From Bacteroidia bacterium (lineage in GTDB: Bacteria; Bacteroidota; Bacteroidia; Bacteroidales; Azobacteroidaceae): 64,000 bases of DNA. This document shows, piece after piece, positions 44,501 through 51,621 of the stretch (its first letter is position 1; each line of letters opens with the position of its first letter). The stretch spans positions 1 through 64,000 of the forward strand of contig BNTT01000002.1 in the NCBI GenBank assembly GCA_025996815.1. The letters run 5' to 3'. The translations under genes and the position numbers were made by a program. The notes below the pieces were generated by a model. The model saw only the letters and a program-made list of their open reading frames with translations, was not told where the DNA came from and ran no database searches.

Positions 44501-45166
44501 AAAATTCAATGCCGTTGGTTCTGCGCTCCACGCGATGCCGCCTACTTCCATTGATACCGTTACAATTTGACTGCCACCATTGGACGATATGGCAAATACC
44601 TGCGTGTAACTACCGCGCTCTTTGCCCGCTCGCGACACGCTTACCACCACTGATGATGATGTTTTTTCGGTAGTGCCCGCTTTGGGGCTGCACGCAAACC
44701 ACGTTGAGTCGTAGGCAATAGACCAATCCAATACTCCCTTGCCTGCATTGCTAATATCAAGTGCCAACGTACTAATAGATGAGCCAAAGTTTAAGGTAGC
44801 AGTGCTCACGTTAAGCACAGGGGTAATCGGCTCAAGGGCAATATCCACATTGCTGTTCATATTGGCTTTCACTGTTACCTTTTTGGTGGACGGCACGTAG
44901 TCATCTTTTATACACGTGAGCGTGTATTCCTGTTCATCCAAATTTTCAAAGGCATACGAGCCGTCATCGCCTGTAACTTTAGTACTTCCGGTAGGTGTCA
45001 GCGAAATGCTTACCCCCTTGAGTGGTACTTTGGTATCGGCATTGGTTATAGTGCCCAAAATACCACCCGTAGTTACCAATGGGTCATCCTCTTTGCATGC
45101 CTGCACAATCAACAAACTTGCCGCAAAAACGGCTGCTATTGTAAAACTTGATAATCTAAATTTCAT
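41570..45166 (-). CDS. Large surface lipoprotein: carboxypeptidase-like, BACON, fibronectin-like and beta-helix domains
   Basis: 1198 residues. The lipobox is LLIVQAC (Cys near 24). Domains in order: a carboxypeptidase regulatory-like domain (ILGTITNADTKVPLKGVSI, ~37-112); two BACON-type beta domains (~118-305) with the NAGKGVLDWS and NNGTGSINYS strands; five repeated units of ~95 residues (~310-800), each with an ITNI or VSEI start, a GFCW core and a YYVRAYA.N..G..Y end; and a C-terminal DUF1565-type beta-helix (~805-1150) ending with a DVNGNVRVQGGTVDIGAVE block. It is probably displayed on the cell surface for carbohydrate or host binding. It is third in an operon behind leader RNA copy 2. 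Confidence 0.82.
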   Translation of the reverse strand: MKFRLSSFTIAAVFAASLLIVQACKEDDPLVTTGGILGTITNADTKVPLKGVSISLTPTGSTKVTGDDGSYAFENLDEQEYTLTCIKDDYVPSTKKVTVKANMNSNVDIALEPITPVLNVSTATLNFGSSISTLALDISNAGKGVLDWSIAYDSTWFACSPKAGTTEKTSSSVVVSVSRAGKERGSYTQVFAISSNGGSQIVTVSMEVGGIAWSAEPTALNFGTLTSSQQLTLTNNGTGSINYSAETSNEWIALSKTAGSITKNDYITVIVSREALSAGSYTGTITIQSGIENLIIPVQMDVAAHEQPVVGFEQITNIAYNSAHFNGTMVSVGSDKVTRYGFCWNTAPNPTVSNNASNLGDCTNPLAFESTATNLTHSTKYYVRAYAENSVGLSYSSEQSFTTAGVPTTPTVATGNVSEIASATAKAGGTVSSLGNEAEITQYGHVWSVNANPTIDLATRTNLGTLSVTGAYVSDIEGLSPNVQYHIRAYATNARGTAYGDDITFTTTVGDATLTTAAVTDIVHNAATCGGTITNLGGHTIVEQGVCWATTTMPTLDNHTVVAALSVANTFSCRITGLATTTSYHARAYVKTQTGAVYYGDNQPFTTTQVVSLPTAATTTVSNITSTRATLQSSITGDGNSPITDCGFVYATWQNPTIDAANKESCGTGTTSFGKSVTTLTEGTTYYVRAYATNAMGTAYGTEVTFTTTAINIPTLATVTVSAVGTTSATLQSSVTSNGNADVTEAGFCWSVNPYPTIYDSKQASSSTTTLSYTLTGLNSATTYYVRSYAINSKGTSYSDENNFTTITPPTNVIFVSYNGDNSNDGRSWESAKKTIAAAMTAATSGYQVWVRTGTYEENVTLKEGVDVYGGFSGTESSVGERTAGSKTTLLGSRFIQGASFSTNTVVDGFTVSTVSTAMSMSGGLTLNNVAFSSCTNTIGITNSTLTNCSLTNNTKQISLTGCTVSNSTISDNTNDYIVLSGTTINSSTMNHNVFLLVSNGEINNSTITNNTISGVSLNSGSLTNCKIQGNTLGVNVSSGGGSIVGCLITGNSADVWYYGIFIGANIGTRVNIYNCTINNAVPNYSGRYSEIYTNTGDVRIINSIVYPKGSSSASIVNNSATLYVSNTISANTFATGTGNVTVTSIDDYMLDSDYNPQSGSPAVNAGDNSLVSTSKDVNGNVRVQGGTVDIGAVESSY

Positions 45167-45187
45167 TTTTGTAATATTTTTTAATTG

Positions 45188-45961
45188 TTAAAAACTCCAC
45201 GCCAGCCCGTAACTCATTATGCCGCCGCTTTCTGAAACGGACAGGTGCAGGTTGCGGGAAATAACCACATATCGTCTGCCCTCTGCCAGTACGGCATCCA
45301 GCAGATTCCAAACGTATATGCCTGCTGCCGCACCGATAGCCACGTTGCGGTACACCTCCCAATTATCGGCACGGTTGCGGTACTCCTTGGTGATGGTCAG
45401 GGTGGTCGTTTCTTGCGATTTGCGAAAGTTATCCGACCGCCGCATTTCGCAGAAAACCGCACCCGTTGCCAGCAACACCTCCGATGTCAGAAAGGCAATG
45501 CCCTTGACCGTTTGCCCTTTGTGAAATTGCCCCCATCCGGGCACGAATGCACGGATGCTGAAGCCATAATCGGAGGTAACGTTTACCGTTTCAAATTCAT
45601 ATTCCGGATTTTTTGCCGTCTGCATCAGCAGCGACACCCGGTGTTCACCGTTGCCTAAATGTTCGCGATATTCGTCTATCACTCTTGCCTTTACGGTCAA
45701 TTCGTCGTGACCTGTCACTTCCACTTTGTTGTTTTTCACAACCACCTGCACACGGCTTCCTGTGCTTAAATTGCGCCGCTCTATGGCTGTTGCAGCCGCT
45801 TTGTTGCGTGCAATTTCTTCGCTATAGTCGGTGGCAGATACCACCTCTATGTAGGAGTTCTGCTCTTCGCGAAAATAGCCATCCGTCCACATAGGTTTTA
45901 ATTGTCCGAATGTGCTATGGTAGCAGAGCAATGCAAACAAAACTATTAGTGTATGCTTCAT
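45188..45961 (-). CDS. Secreted DUF5683-like protein
   Basis: 257 residues from the ATG at 45961, chosen because it begins a signal peptide (MKHTLIVLFALLCYHSTFGQ); an earlier frame opening overlaps the upstream gene. The middle has the VPGWGQFHKGQTVKGIAFL block followed by two hydrophobic segments (~170-185 and ~218-238), typical of a small Bacteroidota membrane domain. The N-terminal half (EVVSATDYSEEIARNKAAATAIERR) is reminiscent of LPP20/FlgO-type domains, also found in the preceding gene. Function unknown; likely works with its two operon neighbours. Confidence 0.65.
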   Translation of the reverse strand: MKHTLIVLFALLCYHSTFGQLKPMWTDGYFREEQNSYIEVVSATDYSEEIARNKAAATAIERRNLSTGSRVQVVVKNNKVEVTGHDELTVKARVIDEYREHLGNGEHRVSLLMQTAKNPEYEFETVNVTSDYGFSIRAFVPGWGQFHKGQTVKGIAFLTSEVLLATGAVFCEMRRSDNFRKSQETTTLTITKEYRNRADNWEVYRNVAIGAAAGIYVWNLLDAVLAEGRRYVVISRNLHLSVSESGGIMSYGLAWSF

Positions 45962-45965
45962 AGAG

Positions 45966-46565
45966 CTATTCTCCCGTAAATTTTGAGAATTGTTCTTCCA
46001 TCCGTTTTCTGAAATTCGTTTCGTCCTCACGAATCCCCGCCACTTCATCTTTTGCCAAGTGGTTGGTGATTTTTTTGGCGAGTTCTTTTTTGCTGATTCG
46101 GATGCCTACATAGCATGACACATCGCCCCTGTCGTCCACCGCTGAGAACTTAGGTCCGCACACGGCTTTCGTTTCGTTGATGACTGCCATAATGATTTGA
46201 GAGCCTCCTCGCTCCACTTTTGCGGCATAATCTGTCCCGTTATTGTTGCCAATAGCGCTGCTGTAGTCGTCAATGACACCCTTGTAGGCGTGTTGCATTT
46301 TTTGGCGCACAATGTTTTGTGCGTTTGTCAATGCCGATGTTTGCAGCACATCCATACGATTTTTTGAGCCGCTGGCAATGCCGGTTGCCGTAAAGTACTC
46401 ATCACTGTCGAGCTCCGCACAAGGAGCCTCATACACCGCACTGAACGGACTGCCCGGCGCAGGCTTGCTGTAATTGCCGGCGGCTTGTTTACTACTTCCG
46501 CAGCCCGTCATCATCACGCCTGCGAATGCTGCCATTACGGCAACTCTTAAATAACTCTTTTTCAT
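45966..46565 (-). CDS. LPP20-like lipoprotein
   Basis: 199 residues. The lipoprotein signal ends MMTGC (Cys near 22). The mature part has FTATGIASGSKNRMDVLQTSALTNAQ, the pattern of LPP20/FlgO-like domains, and a C-terminal charged helix. It is the first gene after leader RNA copy 2 and begins 48 bases after that RNA's terminator. It is followed 4 bases later by the DUF5683-like gene. Role unknown; probably an outer-membrane assembly. Confidence 0.7.
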   Translation of the reverse strand: MKKSYLRVAVMAAFAGVMMTGCGSSKQAAGNYSKPAPGSPFSAVYEAPCAELDSDEYFTATGIASGSKNRMDVLQTSALTNAQNIVRQKMQHAYKGVIDDYSSAIGNNNGTDYAAKVERGGSQIIMAVINETKAVCGPKFSAVDDRGDVSCYVGIRISKKELAKKITNHLAKDEVAGIREDETNFRKRMEEQFSKFTGE

Positions 46566-46613
46566 TGTCTTTTATTTTTTAATTTAATAATTATTTTCTA
46601 AATTTTTAAAACA

Positions 46614-46659
46614 TAAAAATAGCGCGGAATCAACCTGTCTGAAATCCAGGTTACCACGC
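46614..46659 (-). terminator. Terminator of leader RNA copy 2
   Basis: On the minus strand, GCGTGG pairs with CCGCGC and encloses AACCTG/CAGGTT; TATTTTT follows. The GTGGTAA part of this hairpin can instead pair with TTACCAC upstream, so the terminator and the upstream fold compete. Confidence 0.55.
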
Positions 46660-46874
46660 CTATGCATCTAACAAGCTGTCCCACGCCGCATTACACGGCG
46701 TATAGCAAACTTATTCTCGATGCATCACTCAAATCAATGAGTGTAATTTGTGGTAAATTGGATTTCAAGAATAGCAGCAACGCTATTTTATGTATGTCTT
46801 TTAATGCGCAAATATGCGCATTCTGTTTTTTTTTATGTCTTCATTATCATTTTTTATTTAATACTTAATAATTT
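46614..46874 (-). ncRNA. Structured leader RNA, copy 2 (candidate attenuator)
   Basis: Occupies most of the 405-base gap 46566-46970. Read on the minus strand, from a promoter at 46881-46888: an AAGACATA start, hairpin A (AATGCGCA/TGCGCATT, 46803-46822), AAGACATACATA, hairpin B (AATAGC/GCTATT, 46770-46787), then a branched fold closed by TGAAATCC/GGATTTCA (46760-46767 with 46640-46647) and TTACCAC/GTGGTAA (46750-46756 with 46651-46657), containing hairpins at 46726-46743 and 46683-46701 and the helix ATGCATC/GATGCAT. The order of parts and the AT-rich spacer to the start codon match copy 1 at 18472-18713, whose inner fold is different. Confidence 0.7.
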
Positions 46875-46880
46875 CGGCGA

Positions 46881-46888
46881 CAAAATTA
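46881..46888 (-). promoter_or_regulatory. Bacteroidota -7 element for leader RNA copy 2
   Basis: TAATTTTG on the minus strand, a match to TAnnTTTG, followed by TCGCCG. The same TCGCCG follows the element at 4576-4583. Confidence 0.55.
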
Positions 46889-46951
46889 CACATTATTTTT
46901 TAATTGACAAAATGATTAATTCAAATTTTTCCGTTATTCAAAAAAAAACAC

Positions 46952-46959
46952 TAACTTTG
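46952..46959 (+). promoter_or_regulatory. Bacteroidota -7 element for the Rpn-type nuclease
   Basis: TAACTTTG followed by CAGC, 12 bases before the ATG at 46971 and 27 before a second in-frame ATG at 46986, which may be the better start. Confidence 0.6.
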
Positions 46960-46970
46960 CAGCAGGAACA

Positions 46971-47927
46971 ATGAAAATTGACTGTATGAGCAATAAACGT
47001 CTTAATCCGCTGAATGACTATCTGTTCCTCAAATATATGGGGGAGAAAGGAGATGAGGTGCAACTTCTGGCATTTCTTAATGCCGTGTTGCATCGCACCG
47101 GCAAGGATAATCTGCAATCGGTGGAAATCCGTGAAGACAGAGTGTTCACAGCCGAAATTATCGGAAACAAGACAAGCATTCTGGATGTCAGGGCTAAAAC
47201 TGCCGACGGGACGAAGGTGAATGTTGAGGTACAACTCAGCAATCTGGGCAATATGGACAAACGCAGTCTGTTCTACTGGAGCCGTGATTTCTCGGAAAGT
47301 CTCGAAAAGGGGCATGACTATGTGGAATTGCCTGCGGTAATCAACATCAACATCGTCAATTTTGAGTTTCTTCCGGTGGATGATTTTCATGCGAGTTTCC
47401 ACCTGTGGGAAGACCATAACCGTGAATGTCTGCTCAGCGATGCACTGGAAATACATTTCATAGACATGGTGAAATTCAGATGTCTGGCAGAGAAGGATAT
47501 TCTGAATAATTCTCTGCACCGTTGGCTAACTTTTTTTGATAAAAATACAAACAATATAATTTTAGAGGAGGTAATAAAAATGGATACGGCAATACAAAAA
47601 GCACAGGAAAGAATAACTTTCGTGGCGCAAGACAAAGAAAGTCTTTGGGAGTACAGAATGCGTGAAATGGCACTGTCAGACTATACCAGTGGCATGAACT
47701 TCGCAAGGAGGGAAGGCGAGGGAAAAGGAATTGCCATTGGCGAAAAAAGAGGCGAAAAAAGAGGAATTGTCATTGGCGAGAAAAGAGGCGAAAAAAGAGG
47801 CGAAAAAAGAGCGACCGTAAAACATACCCTCAAGTTAGCCCAACGTGGCATGAATGTCGTTGAGATAGCCGATATTATCGATTTGAGCATTGAAGAAGTG
47901 AAAAAAATCATAAAGAATGCTCAATAG
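46971..47927 (+). CDS. Rpn family PD-(D/E)XK nuclease / transposase-like protein
   Basis: 318 residues, or 313 from the ATG at 46986, which is better spaced from the promoter. The N-terminal block NPLNDYLFLKYMGEKGDE, then ILDVRAKTADGTKVNVEVQLSN (the D...ExQ catalytic strand) and RSLFYWSRDFSESLEKG, is the signature of the PDDEXK_2 Rpn group. These proteins cut DNA and promote RecA-independent exchange, and some act in phage defence. The C-terminal quarter contains repeats of Gly-Glu-Lys-Arg encoded by a 12-base tandem unit. Confidence 0.88.
   Translation: MKIDCMSNKRLNPLNDYLFLKYMGEKGDEVQLLAFLNAVLHRTGKDNLQSVEIREDRVFTAEIIGNKTSILDVRAKTADGTKVNVEVQLSNLGNMDKRSLFYWSRDFSESLEKGHDYVELPAVININIVNFEFLPVDDFHASFHLWEDHNRECLLSDALEIHFIDMVKFRCLAEKDILNNSLHRWLTFFDKNTNNIILEEVIKMDTAIQKAQERITFVAQDKESLWEYRMREMALSDYTSGMNFARREGEGKGIAIGEKRGEKRGIVIGEKRGEKRGEKRATVKHTLKLAQRGMNVVEIADIIDLSIEEVKKIIKNAQ
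47739..47811 (+). repeat. Tandem 12-base units (GGCGAAAAAAGA) in the nuclease gene
   Basis: Five near-copies in two blocks encode GEKR units. The unit length is a multiple of three, so copy-number change alters length and not frame. Confidence 0.8.
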
Positions 47928-48045
47928 CAAGTGGATACTGCTTCCGGCGTAGCAGACGAAATCAAAAGCGCAGAACTATGACTTTATTTTGATGCGTTTG
48001 CCCTGAAAAAGAATTAAGCAAACAGCATTTATTTCAAAAAATGCG

Positions 48046-48053
48046 TACCTTTG
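48046..48053 (+). promoter_or_regulatory. Bacteroidota -7 element for the MBL-fold gene
   Basis: TACCTTTG followed by CACG, 19 bases before the ATG at 48073. Confidence 0.7.
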
Positions 48054-48072
48054 CACGAAAATTACAAGAAAA

Positions 48073-48876
48073 ATGGCTCTGAAATTTTTGAGTTTGGCGA
48101 GTGGGAGTAGTGGCAACTGCTATTTTTTGGGGACGGAACAGTATGGGTTTCTCTTCGATGCCGGCGTTCCGTGCAGTCAAATCAAGGACGAATTGGGGAG
48201 GTATCAGATTGGGTTAGAGCACATTATGGGTATTTTTGTGACACACGAACACGCCGACCATATCAAAGGCGTGGGCGCATTGAGCGGAAAGTATAATATC
48301 CCCGTTTACACCACAGAAGCCATTTTGGAGGGCATCGACCACAGTTATTTCGTGCGCGAAAAACTGCACCCGCTGTGCCGGCGACCGTTGGCGAAGAACA
48401 CGCCCGTGACGATAAAGGATTTTAGCATTACCGCATTTAGTGTGCCGCACGATGCACCGGAATGTGTGGGCTATCTCGTTGAGTATGAGCAACAAACGTG
48501 GGTGCTCGCAACGGATGTCGGGATAATCGACGACGAAGTGAGCCGCCACCTGAAACGGGCAAATCACCTCGTCATCGAGGCAAATTATGACGCAGAAATG
48601 CTGTTTACCGGAAAATATCCCGATTTTTTGAAAGAGCGCATCACCAACGGCAAAGGGCATCTGTGCAACACGGACACCGCCAATTTTTTGGCGACAAATT
48701 TCGCCCCGCACCTCCGGAATATCTGGCTGTGCCACCTCAGTGGCGACAATAACCGTGCCGAACTCGCCTATTGCACCGTGCGCGAAGCGTTGGAATTTCA
48801 GTCGATAAACCTCGAAAATGTCACGCTGACCCCTCTGGAACGCACTAATCCCTCAAAAATGTATATCCTAAAATAG
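48073..48876 (+). CDS. MBL-fold metallohydrolase (YycJ/WalJ-like)
   Basis: 267 residues. It begins LKFLSLASGSSGNCY and has the metal-binding motif THEHADHIKG, a later His in VPHDAPE, Asp in ATDVGII and His in CHLSGDNN. This is the arrangement of YycJ-type enzymes, which are thought to act as DNA exonucleases in repair. It is first in a three-gene run with the sugar kinase and the beta-lactamase/SGNH fusion, joined without spacing to the kinase. Confidence 0.88.
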   Translation: MALKFLSLASGSSGNCYFLGTEQYGFLFDAGVPCSQIKDELGRYQIGLEHIMGIFVTHEHADHIKGVGALSGKYNIPVYTTEAILEGIDHSYFVREKLHPLCRRPLAKNTPVTIKDFSITAFSVPHDAPECVGYLVEYEQQTWVLATDVGIIDDEVSRHLKRANHLVIEANYDAEMLFTGKYPDFLKERITNGKGHLCNTDTANFLATNFAPHLRNIWLCHLSGDNNRAELAYCTVREALEFQSINLENVTLTPLERTNPSKMYILK

Positions 48877-49719
48877 ATGAACAGTATGATACTCATAGCA
48901 GACAGCGGCTCCACGAAGACCGATTGGTGCGTGGCAGAGAACGGCAAACAGGTGCGACGGATTGCTACCAAGGGCATTAACCCTTTCTTTCAGTCGGAAG
49001 AGGAAGTTATAAAGGAACTTCAGACGGCATTGCTGCCGGCGTTGAAGACCGCCACGTTCGACGCGCTCTATTTCTACGGCGCGGGGTGTCTGCCCGAAAA
49101 AATTCCGATGATGACGGGTGCGCTCGGCAAATGCCTCAAAATCAAAGCGATAGATGTCAATTCCGATATGCTTGGGGCGGCTCGCGGGCTGAGTGGATGC
49201 CATCCGGGCATCGTCTGCATTATGGGCACAGGCTCCAATTCGTGCTATTACGATGGCTCACAGATAGTTAGCAATGTGTCGCCGTTGGGGTTTATCTTGG
49301 GCGACGAGGGCAGTGGTGCCGTGCTGGGCAAGTTGCTGGTGGGCGACATTCTCAAAAATCAGTTGCCTGCGGGGCTGAAAGAGAAGTTTTTGCAGCAGTT
49401 TGGGCTTACGCCGGGCGATATTATCGAGCGCGTCTATCGGCAGCCGTTCCCCAACCGCTTTTTGGCGAGCCTGTCGCCGTTTCTCAGCCAAAATATCGCC
49501 GTGCCGGAAGTGCGGCGCATCGTCTTGGATGCCTTCAAGGCGTTTCTCACCCGCAATGTGATGCAATATGACTATAAAAACAACAAGGTGCATTTCATCG
49601 GCTCGGTCGCATTCTACTACAAAGAGGTGCTGGAAGAGGCTTGTCGCGACACGGGGATGCAACTTGGGACGATTATGCAGGTGCCGATGGAAGGACTTAT
49701 AAAATATCATTCAATATGA
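48877..49719 (+). CDS. BadF/BadG-type ATPase, N-acetylglucosamine kinase-like
   Basis: 280 residues. The actin-like ATPase motifs are LIADSGSTKTDW (phosphate 1) and CIMGTGSNSCYYDG (phosphate 2), with GDEGSGAVLGKLL further on. This Bacteroidales group is usually annotated as GlcNAc or MurNAc kinase. Linked to a wall-active beta-lactamase-like/SGNH protein it may take part in amino-sugar recycling. It overlaps the next gene by ATGA, which suggests coupled translation. Confidence 0.85.
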   Translation: MNSMILIADSGSTKTDWCVAENGKQVRRIATKGINPFFQSEEEVIKELQTALLPALKTATFDALYFYGAGCLPEKIPMMTGALGKCLKIKAIDVNSDMLGAARGLSGCHPGIVCIMGTGSNSCYYDGSQIVSNVSPLGFILGDEGSGAVLGKLLVGDILKNQLPAGLKEKFLQQFGLTPGDIIERVYRQPFPNRFLASLSPFLSQNIAVPEVRRIVLDAFKAFLTRNVMQYDYKNNKVHFIGSVAFYYKEVLEEACRDTGMQLGTIMQVPMEGLIKYHSI

Positions 49720-51488
49720 AACAGACTATTATTTCGTTGGGCTTGCTGTTCAGTGTGCAAGTTGCTGTGGCTCAGCCCTTAGAGCGTGTGATTCCGGAGT
49801 TGGTGGGGATTGATTGCCGTCGCTTGCAGTATGCCGACGAGGCTATTTTGCAGGCTATTGCGGACAAGGAAATTCCCGGTGCCGTGCTGGCGGTGGTGCA
49901 TAAGGATAAGATGGCTTATCTGAAAGCCTACGGCAACAAGCAGGTCTATCCCAAGACCGTGGCGATGGATGTGAACACCGTGTTTGATATGGCTTCGGTG
50001 AGCAAGTCGATGTCCACCGCCATCGCCGTGATGCAGTTGGTGGAGCGCGGCAAAATCCGCCTGCGCGACAGGGTGAGCCTCTATATTCCGGCTTTTGCCG
50101 ACAACATCCGCATCGTTGATTTGCTCACGCACACCTCCGGGCTGCCTCCGTATGCGCCGGTCGATTCGTTGCAGAAGGTATATGGTGCGCCCAACCGCGA
50201 TGGCTTGATTGGCTATATCGCCACGTGCAGGCGGGATTTTCAACCGACAACGGGTTTTCAATACAGTTGCCTCAATTTCATCACGTTGCAACGCATCGTC
50301 GAAATCGTGAGCGGGCAGAGCCTGCGCGACTATGTGAAAGCCAATCTCTTCGATGTTCTCGGTATGACGCACACCGACTATCAGCCCGCGGGCGAAACAT
50401 TGAAGCGGGTGGCTCCCACCGAAAAGCAGAAAGACGGCAGCGTGCTCCACGGCGTGGTGCACGACCCGCTGGCGCGAATTATGAACGGCGGCATCTCCGG
50501 CAATGCGGGCGTGTTTTCGGATGCCAACGACCTGGCAATTTTGTCTGCCGCCCTGCTGAACAACGGCGAATACAGGGGCAACCGCATACTAAGCCCGCTG
50601 AGCGTAGCCGCGATGCGCACCGTTCCGCGTGAGGTAAGTGCCTTTGGACGTGCCCTGGGCTGGGATGTCTTTTCCGACTACGCCTCCAACAGCGGCGACC
50701 TGCTGGGCAAAAACACCTACGGACACACCGGCTACACCGGCACCTCCCTCGTGATTGACCCCGACCACGAGGTCGCAGTTATCCTCCTCACCAACCGCGT
50801 GCACCCCGAAGACGTGAGTAGCGTGGTGCGCCTGCGGTCGCTGGTTGCCAACGCCGTGGCGGCGTCCCTCGAATGCCCACCCGCCCGACTCTATTTCCCG
50901 CACTACTACAAGCGGGTCGAACAGTTTAGGAACGAGCCGCCGATAACCTCAAACGACATCGTCTTCCTTGGCAACAGCCTGACCGAAGGCGGCAAGTGGG
51001 ACAAACATTTTCCAAAAGAAAACATCGTCAACCGCGGCATCTCCGGCGACGAGGCAATGGGCATCTACGACCGCCTCTACCAAATTCTCCCCGCGAAGCC
51101 GAAAAAGATTTTCCTCCAAACCGGAGCCAACGACGTGTCGCACAACCTGAGCGTGGACAGCATCGTGGGGCTAATCACATGCGTGGTGGACAAAATCCGT
51201 CAGGAATCGCCCGAAACGAAGCTGATTTTGCAAGGCTCGCTACCCATCAACGAATCGTTTGGTCGCTACAAAGCCCTGACCGGCAAAACGGAGACCTTCC
51301 CCCTGCTCAACGCTCGCCTGAAGGCTATGGCAGAATCGCGCGGCATCGAGTTCGTCAATCTCTTCCCGCTCTTTGCCGACCCCAACACATACGTCCTGAA
51401 CAGGGAACTGACCACCGATGGCTTGCATCTCAACAGCAAGGGGTATGATATTTGGGTGAAGCAGATTGCTTCACTTGTTAAGGATTAA
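49716..51488 (+). CDS. Secreted fusion of beta-lactamase-like serine hydrolase and SGNH/GDSL hydrolase
   Basis: 590 residues from the ATG overlapping the kinase stop; it opens a signal peptide (about 1-19, ending AVAQ). The first ~400 residues form a class C/PBP4-like domain: the catalytic S-x-x-K in SVSKSMST, a second motif reading YSC where YSN or YSD is usual, and HTG in YGHTGYTGT. The last ~190 form an SGNH esterase: block I GNSLTEGG, Gly in NRGISGDEA, block III QTGANDVSHN and block V DGLHLNSKG. It may remove acyl or peptide groups from cell-wall or glycan substrates outside the cytoplasm. Confidence 0.9.
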   Translation: MKQTIISLGLLFSVQVAVAQPLERVIPELVGIDCRRLQYADEAILQAIADKEIPGAVLAVVHKDKMAYLKAYGNKQVYPKTVAMDVNTVFDMASVSKSMSTAIAVMQLVERGKIRLRDRVSLYIPAFADNIRIVDLLTHTSGLPPYAPVDSLQKVYGAPNRDGLIGYIATCRRDFQPTTGFQYSCLNFITLQRIVEIVSGQSLRDYVKANLFDVLGMTHTDYQPAGETLKRVAPTEKQKDGSVLHGVVHDPLARIMNGGISGNAGVFSDANDLAILSAALLNNGEYRGNRILSPLSVAAMRTVPREVSAFGRALGWDVFSDYASNSGDLLGKNTYGHTGYTGTSLVIDPDHEVAVILLTNRVHPEDVSSVVRLRSLVANAVAASLECPPARLYFPHYYKRVEQFRNEPPITSNDIVFLGNSLTEGGKWDKHFPKENIVNRGISGDEAMGIYDRLYQILPAKPKKIFLQTGANDVSHNLSVDSIVGLITCVVDKIRQESPETKLILQGSLPINESFGRYKALTGKTETFPLLNARLKAMAESRGIEFVNLFPLFADPNTYVLNRELTTDGLHLNSKGYDIWVKQIASLVKD

Positions 51489-51621
51489 TGATGGCGGGGC
51501 AGTGGGCGAAAACATCCGATAATCAAATTTGAAAATTATTTTTGGGTAAGTTCAATTAGTAACTGCGAAAAATTGTCCTTTTATATGAATTTTTTTGGTC
51601 AATAAATATAATTTAATAAAT

